Shown here: positions 19,176-27,797 of the stretch, piece by piece
How the letters are laid out: each line of letters begins with the position of its first letter
How positions within the stretch are numbered: position 1 is the stretch's first letter
Assembly (NCBI RefSeq): GCF_000278155.1
Contig: NZ_JH725094.1
Span: 375,765-439,764 of the forward strand
Source of the DNA: Bartonella doshiae NCTC 12862 = ATCC 700133
Lineage (GTDB): Bacteria; Pseudomonadota; Alphaproteobacteria; Rhizobiales; Rhizobiaceae
Direction of reading: 5' to 3'
DNA: 64,000 nucleotides
Made by a program: the position numbers and the translations under genes
Notes under the pieces: generated by a model
Databases searched by the model: none
What the model was told of the DNA's origin: nothing
The model's input: the letters and a program-made list of their open reading frames with translations, nothing else

Positions 19176-19239
19176 AGCCGTACTCCTTACGTATTCTTCC
19201 TTTATCGATTATGTAACTTTGGGCAGAAAGGCAAGAACC

Positions 19240-20106
19240 ATGATTGAAAAACAAAATGCCATTCGCTTAAAAAATCGTAGCGTTCTTAAAATTATGGGTG
19301 AAGAATCTACACATTTTTTACAATCTCTTATTACCACAAATGTACAACAAATCCCCCCACAAGAAATGTTTCCTGGAGCACTCTTATCGCCACAAGGGAA
19401 AGTTATTGCGGATTTTCTTATCGGAAAAATAGAGGGCGGCTATTTGATCGATATTGTTGTCTCTTTAGCTGATATCCTTCAAAAGCGTCTTCTCCTCTAC
19501 AAGTTGCGTACAAAAGTGGAAATTACACAACCATTACAAGAAGTTGTAACAGTTTTTTTGAACAATGAACGAGATACTTCAGATTATGATTCAAGTTTTA
19601 TTGATAAACGCTTTCCAAAAAAAGAAAAAATAATGCGAATATATGGAAAAACATCTTTTACGGCCTCAGAATGTGATAATCATTGGAACAACTTACGTAT
19701 CCGTTATGCAATTGCGGAAAGTGGTGTAGACTACGAAATAGGGAAAGTCTTTCCCCATGATATTAATTACGATCAAATCAATGGACTCGTATTTAATAAA
19801 GGTTGCTATATTGGACAAGAGGTTGTTTCACGAATGCATCACAGGCATGCGGCACGTCGCCGTATTTTACTTGTAAAAAGCCAGAATGAATTAACACAAG
19901 GTTCCAACGTTGTAGCAGGAAATAAAATACTAGGTCACTTAGGAACATGTGCTGGAAAAGAAGCCTTAGCTTTAATGCGTATTGACCATGTTAAAGATGC
20001 GATGGATAATAATATCCCATTTACAGTAAAAGATGTTCCCGTCACCATAAGCATTGCTGAAAATATGAATTTCACCTTTCCTGAAAACACCGTGGAAACT
20101 CACTGA
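19240..20106 (+). CDS. ygfZ: Folate-binding protein YgfZ
   Basis: YgfZ is a tetrahydrofolate-dependent protein that supports Fe-S enzymes such as MiaB. The 288-residue product carries the diagnostic KGCYIGQE near residues 187-194, followed by VVSRMHHRHAARRR. The N-terminal GcvT-like domain includes FLQSLITTNV. I start at the ATG at 19240 rather than a TTG seven codons earlier, because GGCAGAAAGG is well placed. Its stop overlaps the start of the HD gene as TGATG, so the two are translationally coupled. Confidence 0.92.
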   Translation: MIEKQNAIRLKNRSVLKIMGEESTHFLQSLITTNVQQIPPQEMFPGALLSPQGKVIADFLIGKIEGGYLIDIVVSLADILQKRLLLYKLRTKVEITQPLQEVVTVFLNNERDTSDYDSSFIDKRFPKKEKIMRIYGKTSFTASECDNHWNNLRIRYAIAESGVDYEIGKVFPHDINYDQINGLVFNKGCYIGQEVVSRMHHRHAARRRILLVKSQNELTQGSNVVAGNKILGHLGTCAGKEALALMRIDHVKDAMDNNIPFTVKDVPVTISIAENMNFTFPENTVETH

Positions 20107-20723
20107 TGGCTAAAGCTGAATTATCACAAAATGGAGAAGCACGCGCTTGGCAAAGAATGCTTTCTGGTAGGCGTCTTGATTTACTTAATCCTTCTCCTTT
20201 TGATATCGAAATTGAAGATATTGCCCATGGACTCGCTCGTGTTGCACGTTGGAACGGTCAAACACAAGGAAAACATGCCTATTCTGTTGCACAGCATTCA
20301 CTTTTGGTTGAACAAATATTTCAAAAACTTTTTCCGCAATCACATAGCAATGAATATCTCTATGCTCTTCTTCATGATGCCGCAGAATACGTAATCGGTG
20401 ATATGATTTCACCTTTTAAGGCTGTCATAGGAAAACAATATGAACTCATCGAAAAACGCATACAAGATGCTATACACATGCGTTTTTCTCTTCCCGTTAA
20501 TCTTTCTCAAAAGCTCTTAAAAAAAATCAAACAGGCTGATCGCATTGCTGCATTCCACGAAGCAATCACTCTTGCCGGATTCAATACAGAAGAGGCCTTC
20601 CGCTATTTTGGCTCTCCAAATAATATTTTATCCGATGATCTCAATTTACAACCATACTCCACACAACAAATTGAAAAAACCTTTTTAATTCGTTTTAATG
20701 AGCTCGATTCTCAGAAATCATAA
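20106..20723 (+). CDS. HD-domain hydrolase, YfbR-like
   Basis: A 205-residue HD-superfamily phosphohydrolase. Metal ligands are visible as His64 (AQHSLLVEQ), His90-Asp91 (LLHDAAEYVIGD) and a later Asp near residue 142 (ADRIAAFHEA). The arrangement resembles YfbR-type 5'-deoxynucleotidases, but the substrate is not proven. The ATG overlaps the ygfZ stop codon. Confidence 0.85.
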   Translation: MAKAELSQNGEARAWQRMLSGRRLDLLNPSPFDIEIEDIAHGLARVARWNGQTQGKHAYSVAQHSLLVEQIFQKLFPQSHSNEYLYALLHDAAEYVIGDMISPFKAVIGKQYELIEKRIQDAIHMRFSLPVNLSQKLLKKIKQADRIAAFHEAITLAGFNTEEAFRYFGSPNNILSDDLNLQPYSTQQIEKTFLIRFNELDSQKS

Positions 20724-21125
20724 TAATATTCTCCTCGTTATTTATGATTTGTTATTATCATCGAAAAATTACAGATATATTGCATTGAATTATCCCTTTA
20801 CTCATTCATTTCCTTGGAAAAAACCATAAAAAGATAAAAAATTATCCTTCTTGATTATTATCCTGCGGATACTCCACACTCTACACACAGCTTGTTTTCA
20901 TGTGTTCTTTCAAAATAAAAAGCAAATGTTATTGCCCCTTCGTTTTGCTATCATTTAATCTTACGAAGACTTTAAAACTCATATGCTCTTTAGAAAAAAG
21001 AATATATGAGTACAAAAAGCCACGACGCGCATTAAACACGAATAATACAGCGAAAATGAATAGAGATGATTATCAAATCTCTATAGCTAATGCACTGTTG
21101 CAAAACTGTTGCATAAAACTAAACT
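20724..21125. other. 402-bp intergenic region between convergent genes
   Basis: The HD gene and panB converge here. A hairpin TAGAGAT/ATCTCTA (21061-21067/21077-21083) lies 43 bp beyond the panB stop and might end that minus-strand transcript, but no strong T-run follows. An open frame of 77 codons (20900-21133) has no family match and no ribosome-binding site; I do not call it. A short direct repeat (GCAACAG/GCAACAG, minus strand) lies next to panB. Confidence 0.4.
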
Positions 21126-21941
21126 CTATTTAAGTTTATAAACTTCTACTTCTGATGGAAAAGCACGTGATTTGACATCCTCTGCATAATTCTTGATCGC
21201 AGTCTCTACAGCGTGTTCAAGATCACCATAACGACGCACAAATTTAGGAACAAATGCACCATAGCCTAACATATCTTCCATAACCAATACCTGCCCATCA
21301 CACTGATTAGAAGCTCCAATACCAATGGTCGGGATAGAAAGCGTTTCTGTAAGTTTTACCGCTAAGGGTTCTACAACCCCTTCCACAACAACAGCAAAAG
21401 CACCAGCTTCTTCAATCGCTGCTCCATCAGCTTCAATCTTTTGCCAATCACTCTCTTTACGCCCTTGTGTTTTGAAACCACCAAAACGATTCACTGCCTG
21501 CGGAGTAAGACCAATATGCGCCAAAACTGGAATACCACGTTGACACAAAAAATTAATTGTTTCTGCCATATAAACGCCACCTTCAAGCTTAACTGCACCA
21601 CATCCTGTTTCTGCAAGAATACGCGATGCACTCAAAAAAGCTTGTTCTTTACTCTCCTCATAAGAACCAAAAGGCATATCAACAACCACAAGAGCCTTCT
21701 GCGATCCTCGCATCACTGCCTGCCCATGCAAAATCATCATATCTAAATTAACAGGAAGCGTTGTCTCAAACCCATACACAACCATACCAAGACTATCGCC
21801 AACCAAAAGGATATCACAATATGGATCAGCAATCCGCGCAGTATAAGCCTGATATGCTGTTAGAGAAACTATCGGTTCTTGCCCTTTTTTTGATCGTATT
21901 TCAGAAGCAGTTACACGCTTTATAGTTTTATGCACACTCAT
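21126..21941 (-). CDS. panB: 3-methyl-2-oxobutanoate hydroxymethyltransferase
   Basis: PanB adds a hydroxymethyl group to alpha-ketoisovalerate, the first step to pantothenate. The 271-residue protein has the conserved [30 protein letters not shown] and VKLEGG segments and the catalytic Glu region VEGVVEPLA. The ATG at 21941 lies inside the end of panC (14-bp overlap), so the pair is translationally coupled. An earlier in-frame start exists but has no support. Confidence 0.95.
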   Translation of the reverse strand: MSVHKTIKRVTASEIRSKKGQEPIVSLTAYQAYTARIADPYCDILLVGDSLGMVVYGFETTLPVNLDMMILHGQAVMRGSQKALVVVDMPFGSYEESKEQAFLSASRILAETGCGAVKLEGGVYMAETINFLCQRGIPVLAHIGLTPQAVNRFGGFKTQGRKESDWQKIEADGAAIEEAGAFAVVVEGVVEPLAVKLTETLSIPTIGIGASNQCDGQVLVMEDMLGYGAFVPKFVRRYGDLEHAVETAIKNYAEDVKSRAFPSEVEVYKLK

Positions 21942-22797
21942 TTTCAGCCTTCTCTTGTAATATGTATTGATCAATAAGCCTAACTTCACCAAAACGAACA
22001 GTGAGGAGTAAAACAGCAGGTTTTTTCAGTTTTCCTCTCACTATGCATAAAGTCTCCATATCTCGGAGATCTACTGCTTCAATAATCGCGCGCGGTTCCT
22101 GTTGTAAAACATTGTGAACAATTTTGCATAACTTATCAACGGATCGTTCACCTTGGCTATAAAGCTTCGCAGCAGCTTTACCACTTTCAGGAATAATTTT
22201 CGCTGCTTTACGATCTTCTAATGTTAAAAACCGATTACGTGAAGAACTGGCTATACCATCTGCTTCCCGTAAAATAGGGACTCCAACAATTTCGATAGGA
22301 AAAGCTAAATCCTCAACCATACGCCGGATAATTACAAGCTGTTGAAAATCCTTTTCCCCAAAAAAAGCCTTATCTGGTTGGACAATGTTAAAAAGCTTAG
22401 CAACAACGCTTGTCACACCACAAAAATGCCCTGGACGTAACCTCCCCATTAAAATATGTGATAATGTTTCCACCTTTACAATTGTTTTATTTCCTAGTGG
22501 CCACATCTCATCTATAGAAGGTGCAAAAACATATTCAACACCCGCCTTTTTCAACAAAGTACAATCATCCACTAAATCTCTTGGATATTTATCAAAGTCC
22601 TCATTGGGACCAAATTGTTTCGGATTGACAAAAATAGAAACCAATATTCGATCACATATTGCCTTTGCTCTCTCTACTAACGCGAGATGACCATTATGTA
22701 GTGCTCCCATGGTTGGAACAAAACCAATTGAAAATCCTAAACGCCGTTCTTCGGAAATGCACTGACGCACTTCGGCAATTGTTTTTAAGACTCGCAT
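21928..22797 (-). CDS. panC: Pantothenate synthetase
   Basis: PanC condenses pantoate with beta-alanine using ATP. The nucleotidyltransferase signature [13 protein letters not shown] (HIGH-like) lies near residues 28-40, and FGEKDFQQL with the KMSKS-like SSSRNRFL follow. I start at the ATG at 22797 (289 residues); a GTG two codons earlier is also in frame. It is the first gene of a panC-panB pair. I found no panD in the window. Confidence 0.95.
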   Translation of the reverse strand: MRVLKTIAEVRQCISEERRLGFSIGFVPTMGALHNGHLALVERAKAICDRILVSIFVNPKQFGPNEDFDKYPRDLVDDCTLLKKAGVEYVFAPSIDEMWPLGNKTIVKVETLSHILMGRLRPGHFCGVTSVVAKLFNIVQPDKAFFGEKDFQQLVIIRRMVEDLAFPIEIVGVPILREADGIASSSRNRFLTLEDRKAAKIIPESGKAAAKLYSQGERSVDKLCKIVHNVLQQEPRAIIEAVDLRDMETLCIVRGKLKKPAVLLLTVRFGEVRLIDQYILQEKAENECA

Positions 22798-22878
22798 CTT
22801 CACTTTCTATGTATCGTTTTAAATTGACAAATCCATACCTGCATACAAACATGTATACTCCATCTTATTTACTTCCAA

Positions 22879-23625
22879 TCAATAGACTAACGCCTGTATA
22901 CGAAAGCGTCGTTCAAATAATTGAATCAGATTCATACGCACTGAGGGCTGTTTTATCCCCCGCGGATCCAAAACGTGGCGCATTAAAAAAAAACCTGTTA
23001 GAGTAAACCCATTTATTATATCATTGAAATCAACAGGACGATCCGTCCTTTTTACAAGAAACTGTGGTAAAATGAAAAGCTTTTCTTTCCAAGGGTGACC
23101 CGCTTCTTCACATACGGCGCGCCCCGATTTTGGTGACACGTAACGAAGATTTTCCCGAGAACCTGTCGCAGCACAACACGATAAATCGAGACCAAAACCT
23201 AATTCTTCAAGAAGCCGCATTTCAAAACGTACAAGTAATTCGGCATTTACAAACGGCTCATAAAAATTCTGCATAAAAAGATGAAAAATATCATATAAAA
23301 TAGGATGTGGATCACGTTCTGGAAGAAGACGTAAATGAAAAGTGATTAATTGCAATGTATAAAGAGCTTCTGGAAAAAGAATTAATCGCGCAGCATGTAA
23401 ATCAAGTGCCTCAAGCCGAAAAAGTCCCAAATGTTCATCTAAACGTGCCCACCATTCAGCCTCTATAAAATTTCCAGGCTGCAAAAGAGCTGCCATACGA
23501 CGAGAGCGTCCCCCTTTGACAACACCCATATAACGACCATGCTGACGCGTCATAATTTCAAGAATAACGCTTGTTTCACCATATCGACGCGTACCAAGAA
23601 TAATGGCTTGTTCTTTCCATTTCAT
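22879..23625 (-). CDS. recO: DNA repair protein RecO
   Basis: RecO loads RecA onto SSB-coated DNA with RecR. The 248-residue protein begins MKWKEQAIILGTRRYGETSVILEIMTRQHGR, the typical OB-fold N-terminus, and has the LELLxRFEMRLLEELGFGLDLSCCAATG region. The full four-Cys zinc motif of some homologs is not evident. It starts 1 bp beyond the era stop in the conserved lepB-rnc-era-recO order. Confidence 0.93.
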   Translation of the reverse strand: MKWKEQAIILGTRRYGETSVILEIMTRQHGRYMGVVKGGRSRRMAALLQPGNFIEAEWWARLDEHLGLFRLEALDLHAARLILFPEALYTLQLITFHLRLLPERDPHPILYDIFHLFMQNFYEPFVNAELLVRFEMRLLEELGFGLDLSCCAATGSRENLRYVSPKSGRAVCEEAGHPWKEKLFILPQFLVKRTDRPVDFNDIINGFTLTGFFLMRHVLDPRGIKQPSVRMNLIQLFERRFRIQALVY

Positions 23626-23626
23626 T

Positions 23627-24538
23627 TTACTTTAAAAAATCTAACCCCATTTCACAATAACGTTCCGGATCCATATCCCAATTATCACGTACTTTTACAA
23701 AGAGAAAAAGATGAACTTTTTGCTCCATAATTTTCATGAGCTCCTTACGCGCTGCCTGACCGATTGCTTTAATTGTTTCACCTTTTGCGCCTAAAATAAT
23801 TTTTTTCTGACTCTCACGCTCAACATAAATAAGCTGATTAATTTTAACTGAACCATCTGGGCGTTCTTCCCAATTTTCTGTTTCAACTGTTGAAGAATAA
23901 GGAAGTTCATCGTGGAGACGAAGAAACAGTTTTTCACGCGTAATTTCAGCAGCAAGTTGACGCATCGGCATATCCGATATTTGATCTTCTGGATAATACC
24001 ATGGCCCCCTTTGCATCATTGCACTCAAAGCGTGAAGCAAATCTTTGCAACCAGAACCATTGAGAGCTGAAATCATAAATGTCTGCACAAACTTCACACG
24101 CTCATTAATTTTAGCAGTTAATGTTAAAAGAGAAGACTTCGCAACTGCATCAATCTTATTAAGAACAAGAATTTTATCCTGTTTCATATTTCCTACAATA
24201 TCTAACATCGTACAAACTTCATCTGAAAATCCACTTTGTGCATCAATCAAAACTAACAGGACATCAGCACCCTTAGCACCGCCCCAAGCAGCAGATACCA
24301 TCGCACGCTCTAACCGTTTATGGGGACGAAAAACACCTGGTGTGTCAATCAACACAATTTGCGCATCATCATGTATAACAATACCACGGATCAAAGTCCG
24401 TGTCGTTTGTACCTTATGAGTTACAATTGATACCTTCGTTCCTACTAACTGATTAACCAACGTCGATTTACCAGCATTAGGTATCCCAATGAGCACAACA
24501 AAACCAGAACGCGTTTTGGGAATGTCATCCATGATCAT
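23627..24538 (-). CDS. era: GTPase Era
   Basis: Era is an essential GTPase that binds 16S rRNA and the inner membrane during 30S maturation. G1 is GIPNAGKST near residue 18, G2/G3 are around TTRTLIRGI and DTPGVFRP, G4 is NKID, and a KH domain with GAKGETIKAIG lies at the C-terminus. From the ATG at 24538 the protein has 303 residues, the usual length, and overlaps rnc by 14 bp. An in-frame extension upstream is inside rnc and unsupported. Confidence 0.95.
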   Translation of the reverse strand: MIMDDIPKTRSGFVVLIGIPNAGKSTLVNQLVGTKVSIVTHKVQTTRTLIRGIVIHDDAQIVLIDTPGVFRPHKRLERAMVSAAWGGAKGADVLLVLIDAQSGFSDEVCTMLDIVGNMKQDKILVLNKIDAVAKSSLLTLTAKINERVKFVQTFMISALNGSGCKDLLHALSAMMQRGPWYYPEDQISDMPMRQLAAEITREKLFLRLHDELPYSSTVETENWEERPDGSVKINQLIYVERESQKKIILGAKGETIKAIGQAARKELMKIMEQKVHLFLFVKVRDNWDMDPERYCEMGLDFLK

Positions 24539-25232
24539 TTTTTTCCATTGTTTTCCATATTCCCTCTCGTCGTAAAATTTTTTCAGCCGCCATTCTTTCA
24601 GCACAACGTTTAGAACTTCCTTGTCCAATTTCTGGCGCAAAACCAGAGACGCTTACTTCTACTATAAAAATAGGATCATGATCCGGGCCAGAACGCTTAA
24701 CAACCCGATAATCTGGTTGTAAGCCACCTTGTATATGCGCCCATTCTTGCAATTCTGTCTTGGCATCACGCCGACCTGCATCCATCTGTTGTGCACGACT
24801 TTGCCAATATCTCTGAATAAAAGGACGAACGCTTTGTAAACCTCCATCAAGATACATTACTGCAATCAAAGCTTCAATCACATCAGCATACATATTCGTA
24901 AGCCGTCGTCCCTTTAAACTTCTCATCTCAAAACCAACATGGATCATATCAGACAACCCTAACTCTAGTGCAATATCAGCACATGTCTGCGCATTCACCA
25001 AACCATTTAAACGTACAGATAATTCACCTTCACTTGCCTGCGGAAAAAACTGATACAGCATTTCTGCAATCAAAAGCCCTAAAACCCGATCACCTAGAAA
25101 TTCTAGCCGTTCATAATTTCCCCACTCCGAATCTTGCACACTCGAATGCGTTAACGCTCTTTTTAATTTCTCTTCATCTTTAAAACGATGTCCTGTCAGT
25201 TTTTCAAGATGATCAACCATTGAACGCTTCAT
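24525..25232 (-). CDS. rnc: Ribonuclease III
   Basis: RNase III cuts double-stranded RNA in rRNA and mRNA processing. The signature ERLEFLGDRVL is at residues 41-51, and a C-terminal double-stranded-RNA-binding domain carries DAKTELQEWAH and AAEKILRREG. The start at 25232 gives 235 residues and overlaps the end of lepB by 20 bp. Coupling with lepB and era is usual in this group. Confidence 0.95.
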   Translation of the reverse strand: MKRSMVDHLEKLTGHRFKDEEKLKRALTHSSVQDSEWGNYERLEFLGDRVLGLLIAEMLYQFFPQASEGELSVRLNGLVNAQTCADIALELGLSDMIHVGFEMRSLKGRRLTNMYADVIEALIAVMYLDGGLQSVRPFIQRYWQSRAQQMDAGRRDAKTELQEWAHIQGGLQPDYRVVKRSGPDHDPIFIVEVSVSGFAPEIGQGSSKRCAERMAAEKILRREGIWKTMEKNDHG

Positions 25233-26028
25233 CTTTGATCCCCTGCTTATTAAGCGGTAAATCATGCACAGTATTAATCACAGAAAACAAACGCTTCCAA
25301 CGTACATCAAATGGCCAACGCCAAATCTGCCAAGCACTCGAACCATTACTGATAGAGAAAAAAATCACACTTGCTCGACCAACAAGATTTTCCTCTGGAA
25401 CATATCCTACATCCAAACGACTATCGTCTGAATTATCGCGGTTATCACCCATCATAAAATAATGCCCTGGAGGAACTTCAAAAACTTTTGTATCATCAAC
25501 TTGTGGAATAAAACCTAAATCAAGTGTATTGTAGCTAACTCCATTAAGCATTGTCTCGCGATAAACATCAACAGGATAATTGACTTCTGTTATATCAGAA
25601 TTATCAACCTTTCCTATAAAACGACGTGAAACAGCCTTATCATTAATATAAAGGACACTTTGGCGAACTTGTATCCGATCCCCCGGTAATCCCACAACAC
25701 GTTTTATATAATCAATATCTGGATTACTCGGTAAACGAAAGACTACAACATCTCCACGCTTAGGCTGAGATGACCAAATACGTCCTGAAAAAATAGAAGG
25801 AGAAAATGGAATAGAAAAACGAGAATACCCATAAGCATATTTAGAAACAAACAGATAATCCCCTACAAGCAGAGTAGGACGCATTGAACCAGAAGGGATA
25901 CTGAAAGGCTGAAAAAAAAGTGTACGAATAATCGCTGCCAAAAACAGAGCCTGTATTAAAACTAAAATAAATTCAAGAATTCCGCCTTTTTCTTCTTTTT
26001 TACGCATTTTTTCTTTCTGGATCATCAC
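25213..26028 (-). CDS. lepB: Signal peptidase I
   Basis: LepB removes signal peptides at the periplasmic face of the inner membrane. A single membrane segment (about residues 19-38) is followed by the catalytic Ser48 in PSGSMRPTL and Lys109 in DYIKRVVGLPGD, the Ser-Lys dyad. The GDNRDNSDDSR box is also present. Alternative starts lie at 26025 and 26004; the exact one is unsure. Confidence 0.95.
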   Translation of the reverse strand: MMIQKEKMRKKEEKGGILEFILVLIQALFLAAIIRTLFFQPFSIPSGSMRPTLLVGDYLFVSKYAYGYSRFSIPFSPSIFSGRIWSSQPKRGDVVVFRLPSNPDIDYIKRVVGLPGDRIQVRQSVLYINDKAVSRRFIGKVDNSDITEVNYPVDVYRETMLNGVSYNTLDLGFIPQVDDTKVFEVPPGHYFMMGDNRDNSDDSRLDVGYVPEENLVGRASVIFFSISNGSSAWQIWRWPFDVRWKRLFSVINTVHDLPLNKQGIKDEAFNG

Positions 26029-26104
26029 AGACTACCTTCTTGCCATAGATATAACTTTTTTTATCATAATGCTCAAACAATGAAAGCACAATCTTCTATA
26101 GCAT

Positions 26105-26506
26105 CTATCCACGTGGAAGTGCTTCAATGATGATAAACGCCTGTGCCCAAGGAAAATCATCCGTTATGCTGAGATGAATGACAGCATTATGATTAGGAGG
26201 TAATAATTTTTGAAGTTGGATATGTGCATAATTTATTAATTTCATAATTGGTTTTCCGGATGGTAAATTAACCACTCCCATATCTTTCCAATGCACTCCA
26301 TAAGCAATTCCTGTACCTAAAGCTTTAGCACATGCCTCTTTGGCAGCAAATCTTTTGGCATAAAAAGAAGACTTTTGTTTGAGATTCTCAGAATCGTTCT
26401 GTTCACTATCCGTAAAAACGCGCTGCACAAAACGATCACCATAACGAACCAATATTCTCTCAATACGTCTTATATCAACTAGGTCATTTCCAAGACCAAC
26501 GATCAT
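26105..26506 (-). CDS. acpS: Holo-ACP synthase
   Basis: AcpS attaches phosphopantetheine to acyl carrier protein. The 133-residue protein has Asp8 in GNDLVDIRRIE and the metal-binding FAAKEACAKALGTG segment, followed by the HLSITDDFPWAQAF end. In many proteobacteria pdxJ sits next to acpS, but here the DUF2062 gene lies 23 bp upstream, leaving no room for it. A supply of pantothenate for this reaction is encoded nearby by panC-panB. Confidence 0.94.
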   Translation of the reverse strand: MIVGLGNDLVDIRRIERILVRYGDRFVQRVFTDSEQNDSENLKQKSSFYAKRFAAKEACAKALGTGIAYGVHWKDMGVVNLPSGKPIMKLINYAHIQLQKLLPPNHNAVIHLSITDDFPWAQAFIIIEALPRG

Positions 26507-26529
26507 AAAATACCACCCAAATTTTCCTA

Positions 26530-27105
26530 CTACAAACGCTTTTTTTTCATAATCTTTTTATATCTCTTTTGTTGAAAACGCGCTATTGCTCTGTAAACAC
26601 CTATATAAGATAAACTCCCCAAAATAAAACCTAAAAGAGCTCCCCCTAAAAGCATCGGCCTCATGATTGAATTCCACGCACTCTTAAAAAGCAGAGGAAC
26701 ATTCGATAGCGTTATACCATCAAACAGAGTGCGAATTTGAGAAAGAGAAATCTCATTCACATCACTAAAAAGCGATAAACATAGATAGCCTATCTTATAA
26801 TCAGCCATAACAATCAATAAAAATGTAAATGGATTAGAAAAAATAGTTCCAATAATCGCTGCTGCAAAATTTCCACGCAAGATCCAAGAAAAAAGTACTG
26901 CCAAAACAATATGCATCCCAAAGAGAGGCGAGCAAGCTAAGAAAATGCCAATAGCAAACCCTAATGCCACTTTATGTGGTGTCGCTGATATACGTAAAAT
27001 ACGTTTACGTATGTAACTCAATGAGCGAGAAAACGAACGACGTGGCCATAACCAAAGTCGAATACGCTTTACAAAATCCACTGATTCTCGTTGACGAAAA
27101 AGCAT
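26530..27105 (-). CDS. DUF2062-family membrane protein
   Basis: A 191-residue protein with a basic N-terminus (WLWPRRSFSRSLSYIRKRILRI) and about three hydrophobic segments, with ATPHKVALGFAIGIFLACSPLFGMHI matching the DUF2062 family found across alphaproteobacteria. Its role is unknown. It lies between pyrE and acpS on the same strand, 23 bp before acpS. Confidence 0.82.
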   Translation of the reverse strand: MLFRQRESVDFVKRIRLWLWPRRSFSRSLSYIRKRILRISATPHKVALGFAIGIFLACSPLFGMHIVLAVLFSWILRGNFAAAIIGTIFSNPFTFLLIVMADYKIGYLCLSLFSDVNEISLSQIRTLFDGITLSNVPLLFKSAWNSIMRPMLLGGALLGFILGSLSYIGVYRAIARFQQKRYKKIMKKKRL

Positions 27106-27141
27106 ATGACTCTCAATATATACATTATGAAAATAATCCAG

Positions 27142-27159
27142 ACAGTTACAATTAACTGT
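27142..27159. terminator. Short perfect hairpin between pyrE and DUF2062 gene
   Basis: ACAGTTA (27142-27148) pairs with TAACTGT (27153-27159) around a 4-base loop. It lies downstream of pyrE on the minus strand. The T-content after it is modest, so this is at best a weak terminator or an operator. Confidence 0.35.
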
Positions 27160-27200
27160 ACAAAAACTCTTTGCATAAAAGTAATAAAATATAAAAACAA

Positions 27201-27779
27201 TTAAATATTGCGACTCCCTGGTTTAATTGCTGGAAGAGCAGCAAGTTCCGCAGGAAGTGCATCACTAGCATAAGATGCTATCTCGTATTCAGCAAGTGCA
27301 ATCAATGGAACACCAACATCAACATGTCCGCCAGAACGATCAAGAATACACGCACTTGCTAGCACATTTGCCCCTACTGCCTCCAGAGCATTAACAGTCT
27401 CACGAATAGAAAGACCTGTTGTCACAATATCTTCAACAATTATAACCCGTGCGCCCTTTTGGATTTCAAAACGACGCAACTGAAATACGCCATTAACACG
27501 CTCTACCCAAAGGGAAGGAACACCAAGATGCCGTGAAGTTTCGTATGAAGGAATAAGCCCCCCAATCGCAGGACCAACCACATAATCAATTTGTTCCTTA
27601 ACAGATTTTTTAATTTTTTCAGCTAACTTAGAACATAACTTTTCCGTCAAATCAGCATGCATAAATACTTTTGCCTTTTGCATATAAGTTGCACTATGGC
27701 GACCTGATGTTAAAATAAAATGCCCTTCCAAAATAGCATCTGCTTTCTTAAAAATATCTATTACATCTTGTGTATTCAT
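27201..27779 (-). CDS. pyrE: Orotate phosphoribosyltransferase
   Basis: PyrE makes OMP from orotate and PRPP in pyrimidine synthesis. The 192-residue protein shows SGRHSATYMQKAKVF, the VGPAIGGLIPSYETSRHLG loop and the PRPP motif RVIIVEDIVTTGLSI. I use the ATG at 27779; an earlier in-frame ATG at 27794 adds five residues. It begins 19 bp after rsh ends, so co-transcription is likely. Confidence 0.95.
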   Translation of the reverse strand: MNTQDVIDIFKKADAILEGHFILTSGRHSATYMQKAKVFMHADLTEKLCSKLAEKIKKSVKEQIDYVVGPAIGGLIPSYETSRHLGVPSLWVERVNGVFQLRRFEIQKGARVIIVEDIVTTGLSIRETVNALEAVGANVLASACILDRSGGHVDVGVPLIALAEYEIASYASDALPAELAALPAIKPGSRNI

Positions 27780-27797
27780 CGCAAAATCTCTCATTTT

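Noticed and set aside
20900-21133. 77-codon open frame downstream of the HD gene
   Set aside because: No ribosome-binding site, no recognisable family, and it overlaps the end of panB.
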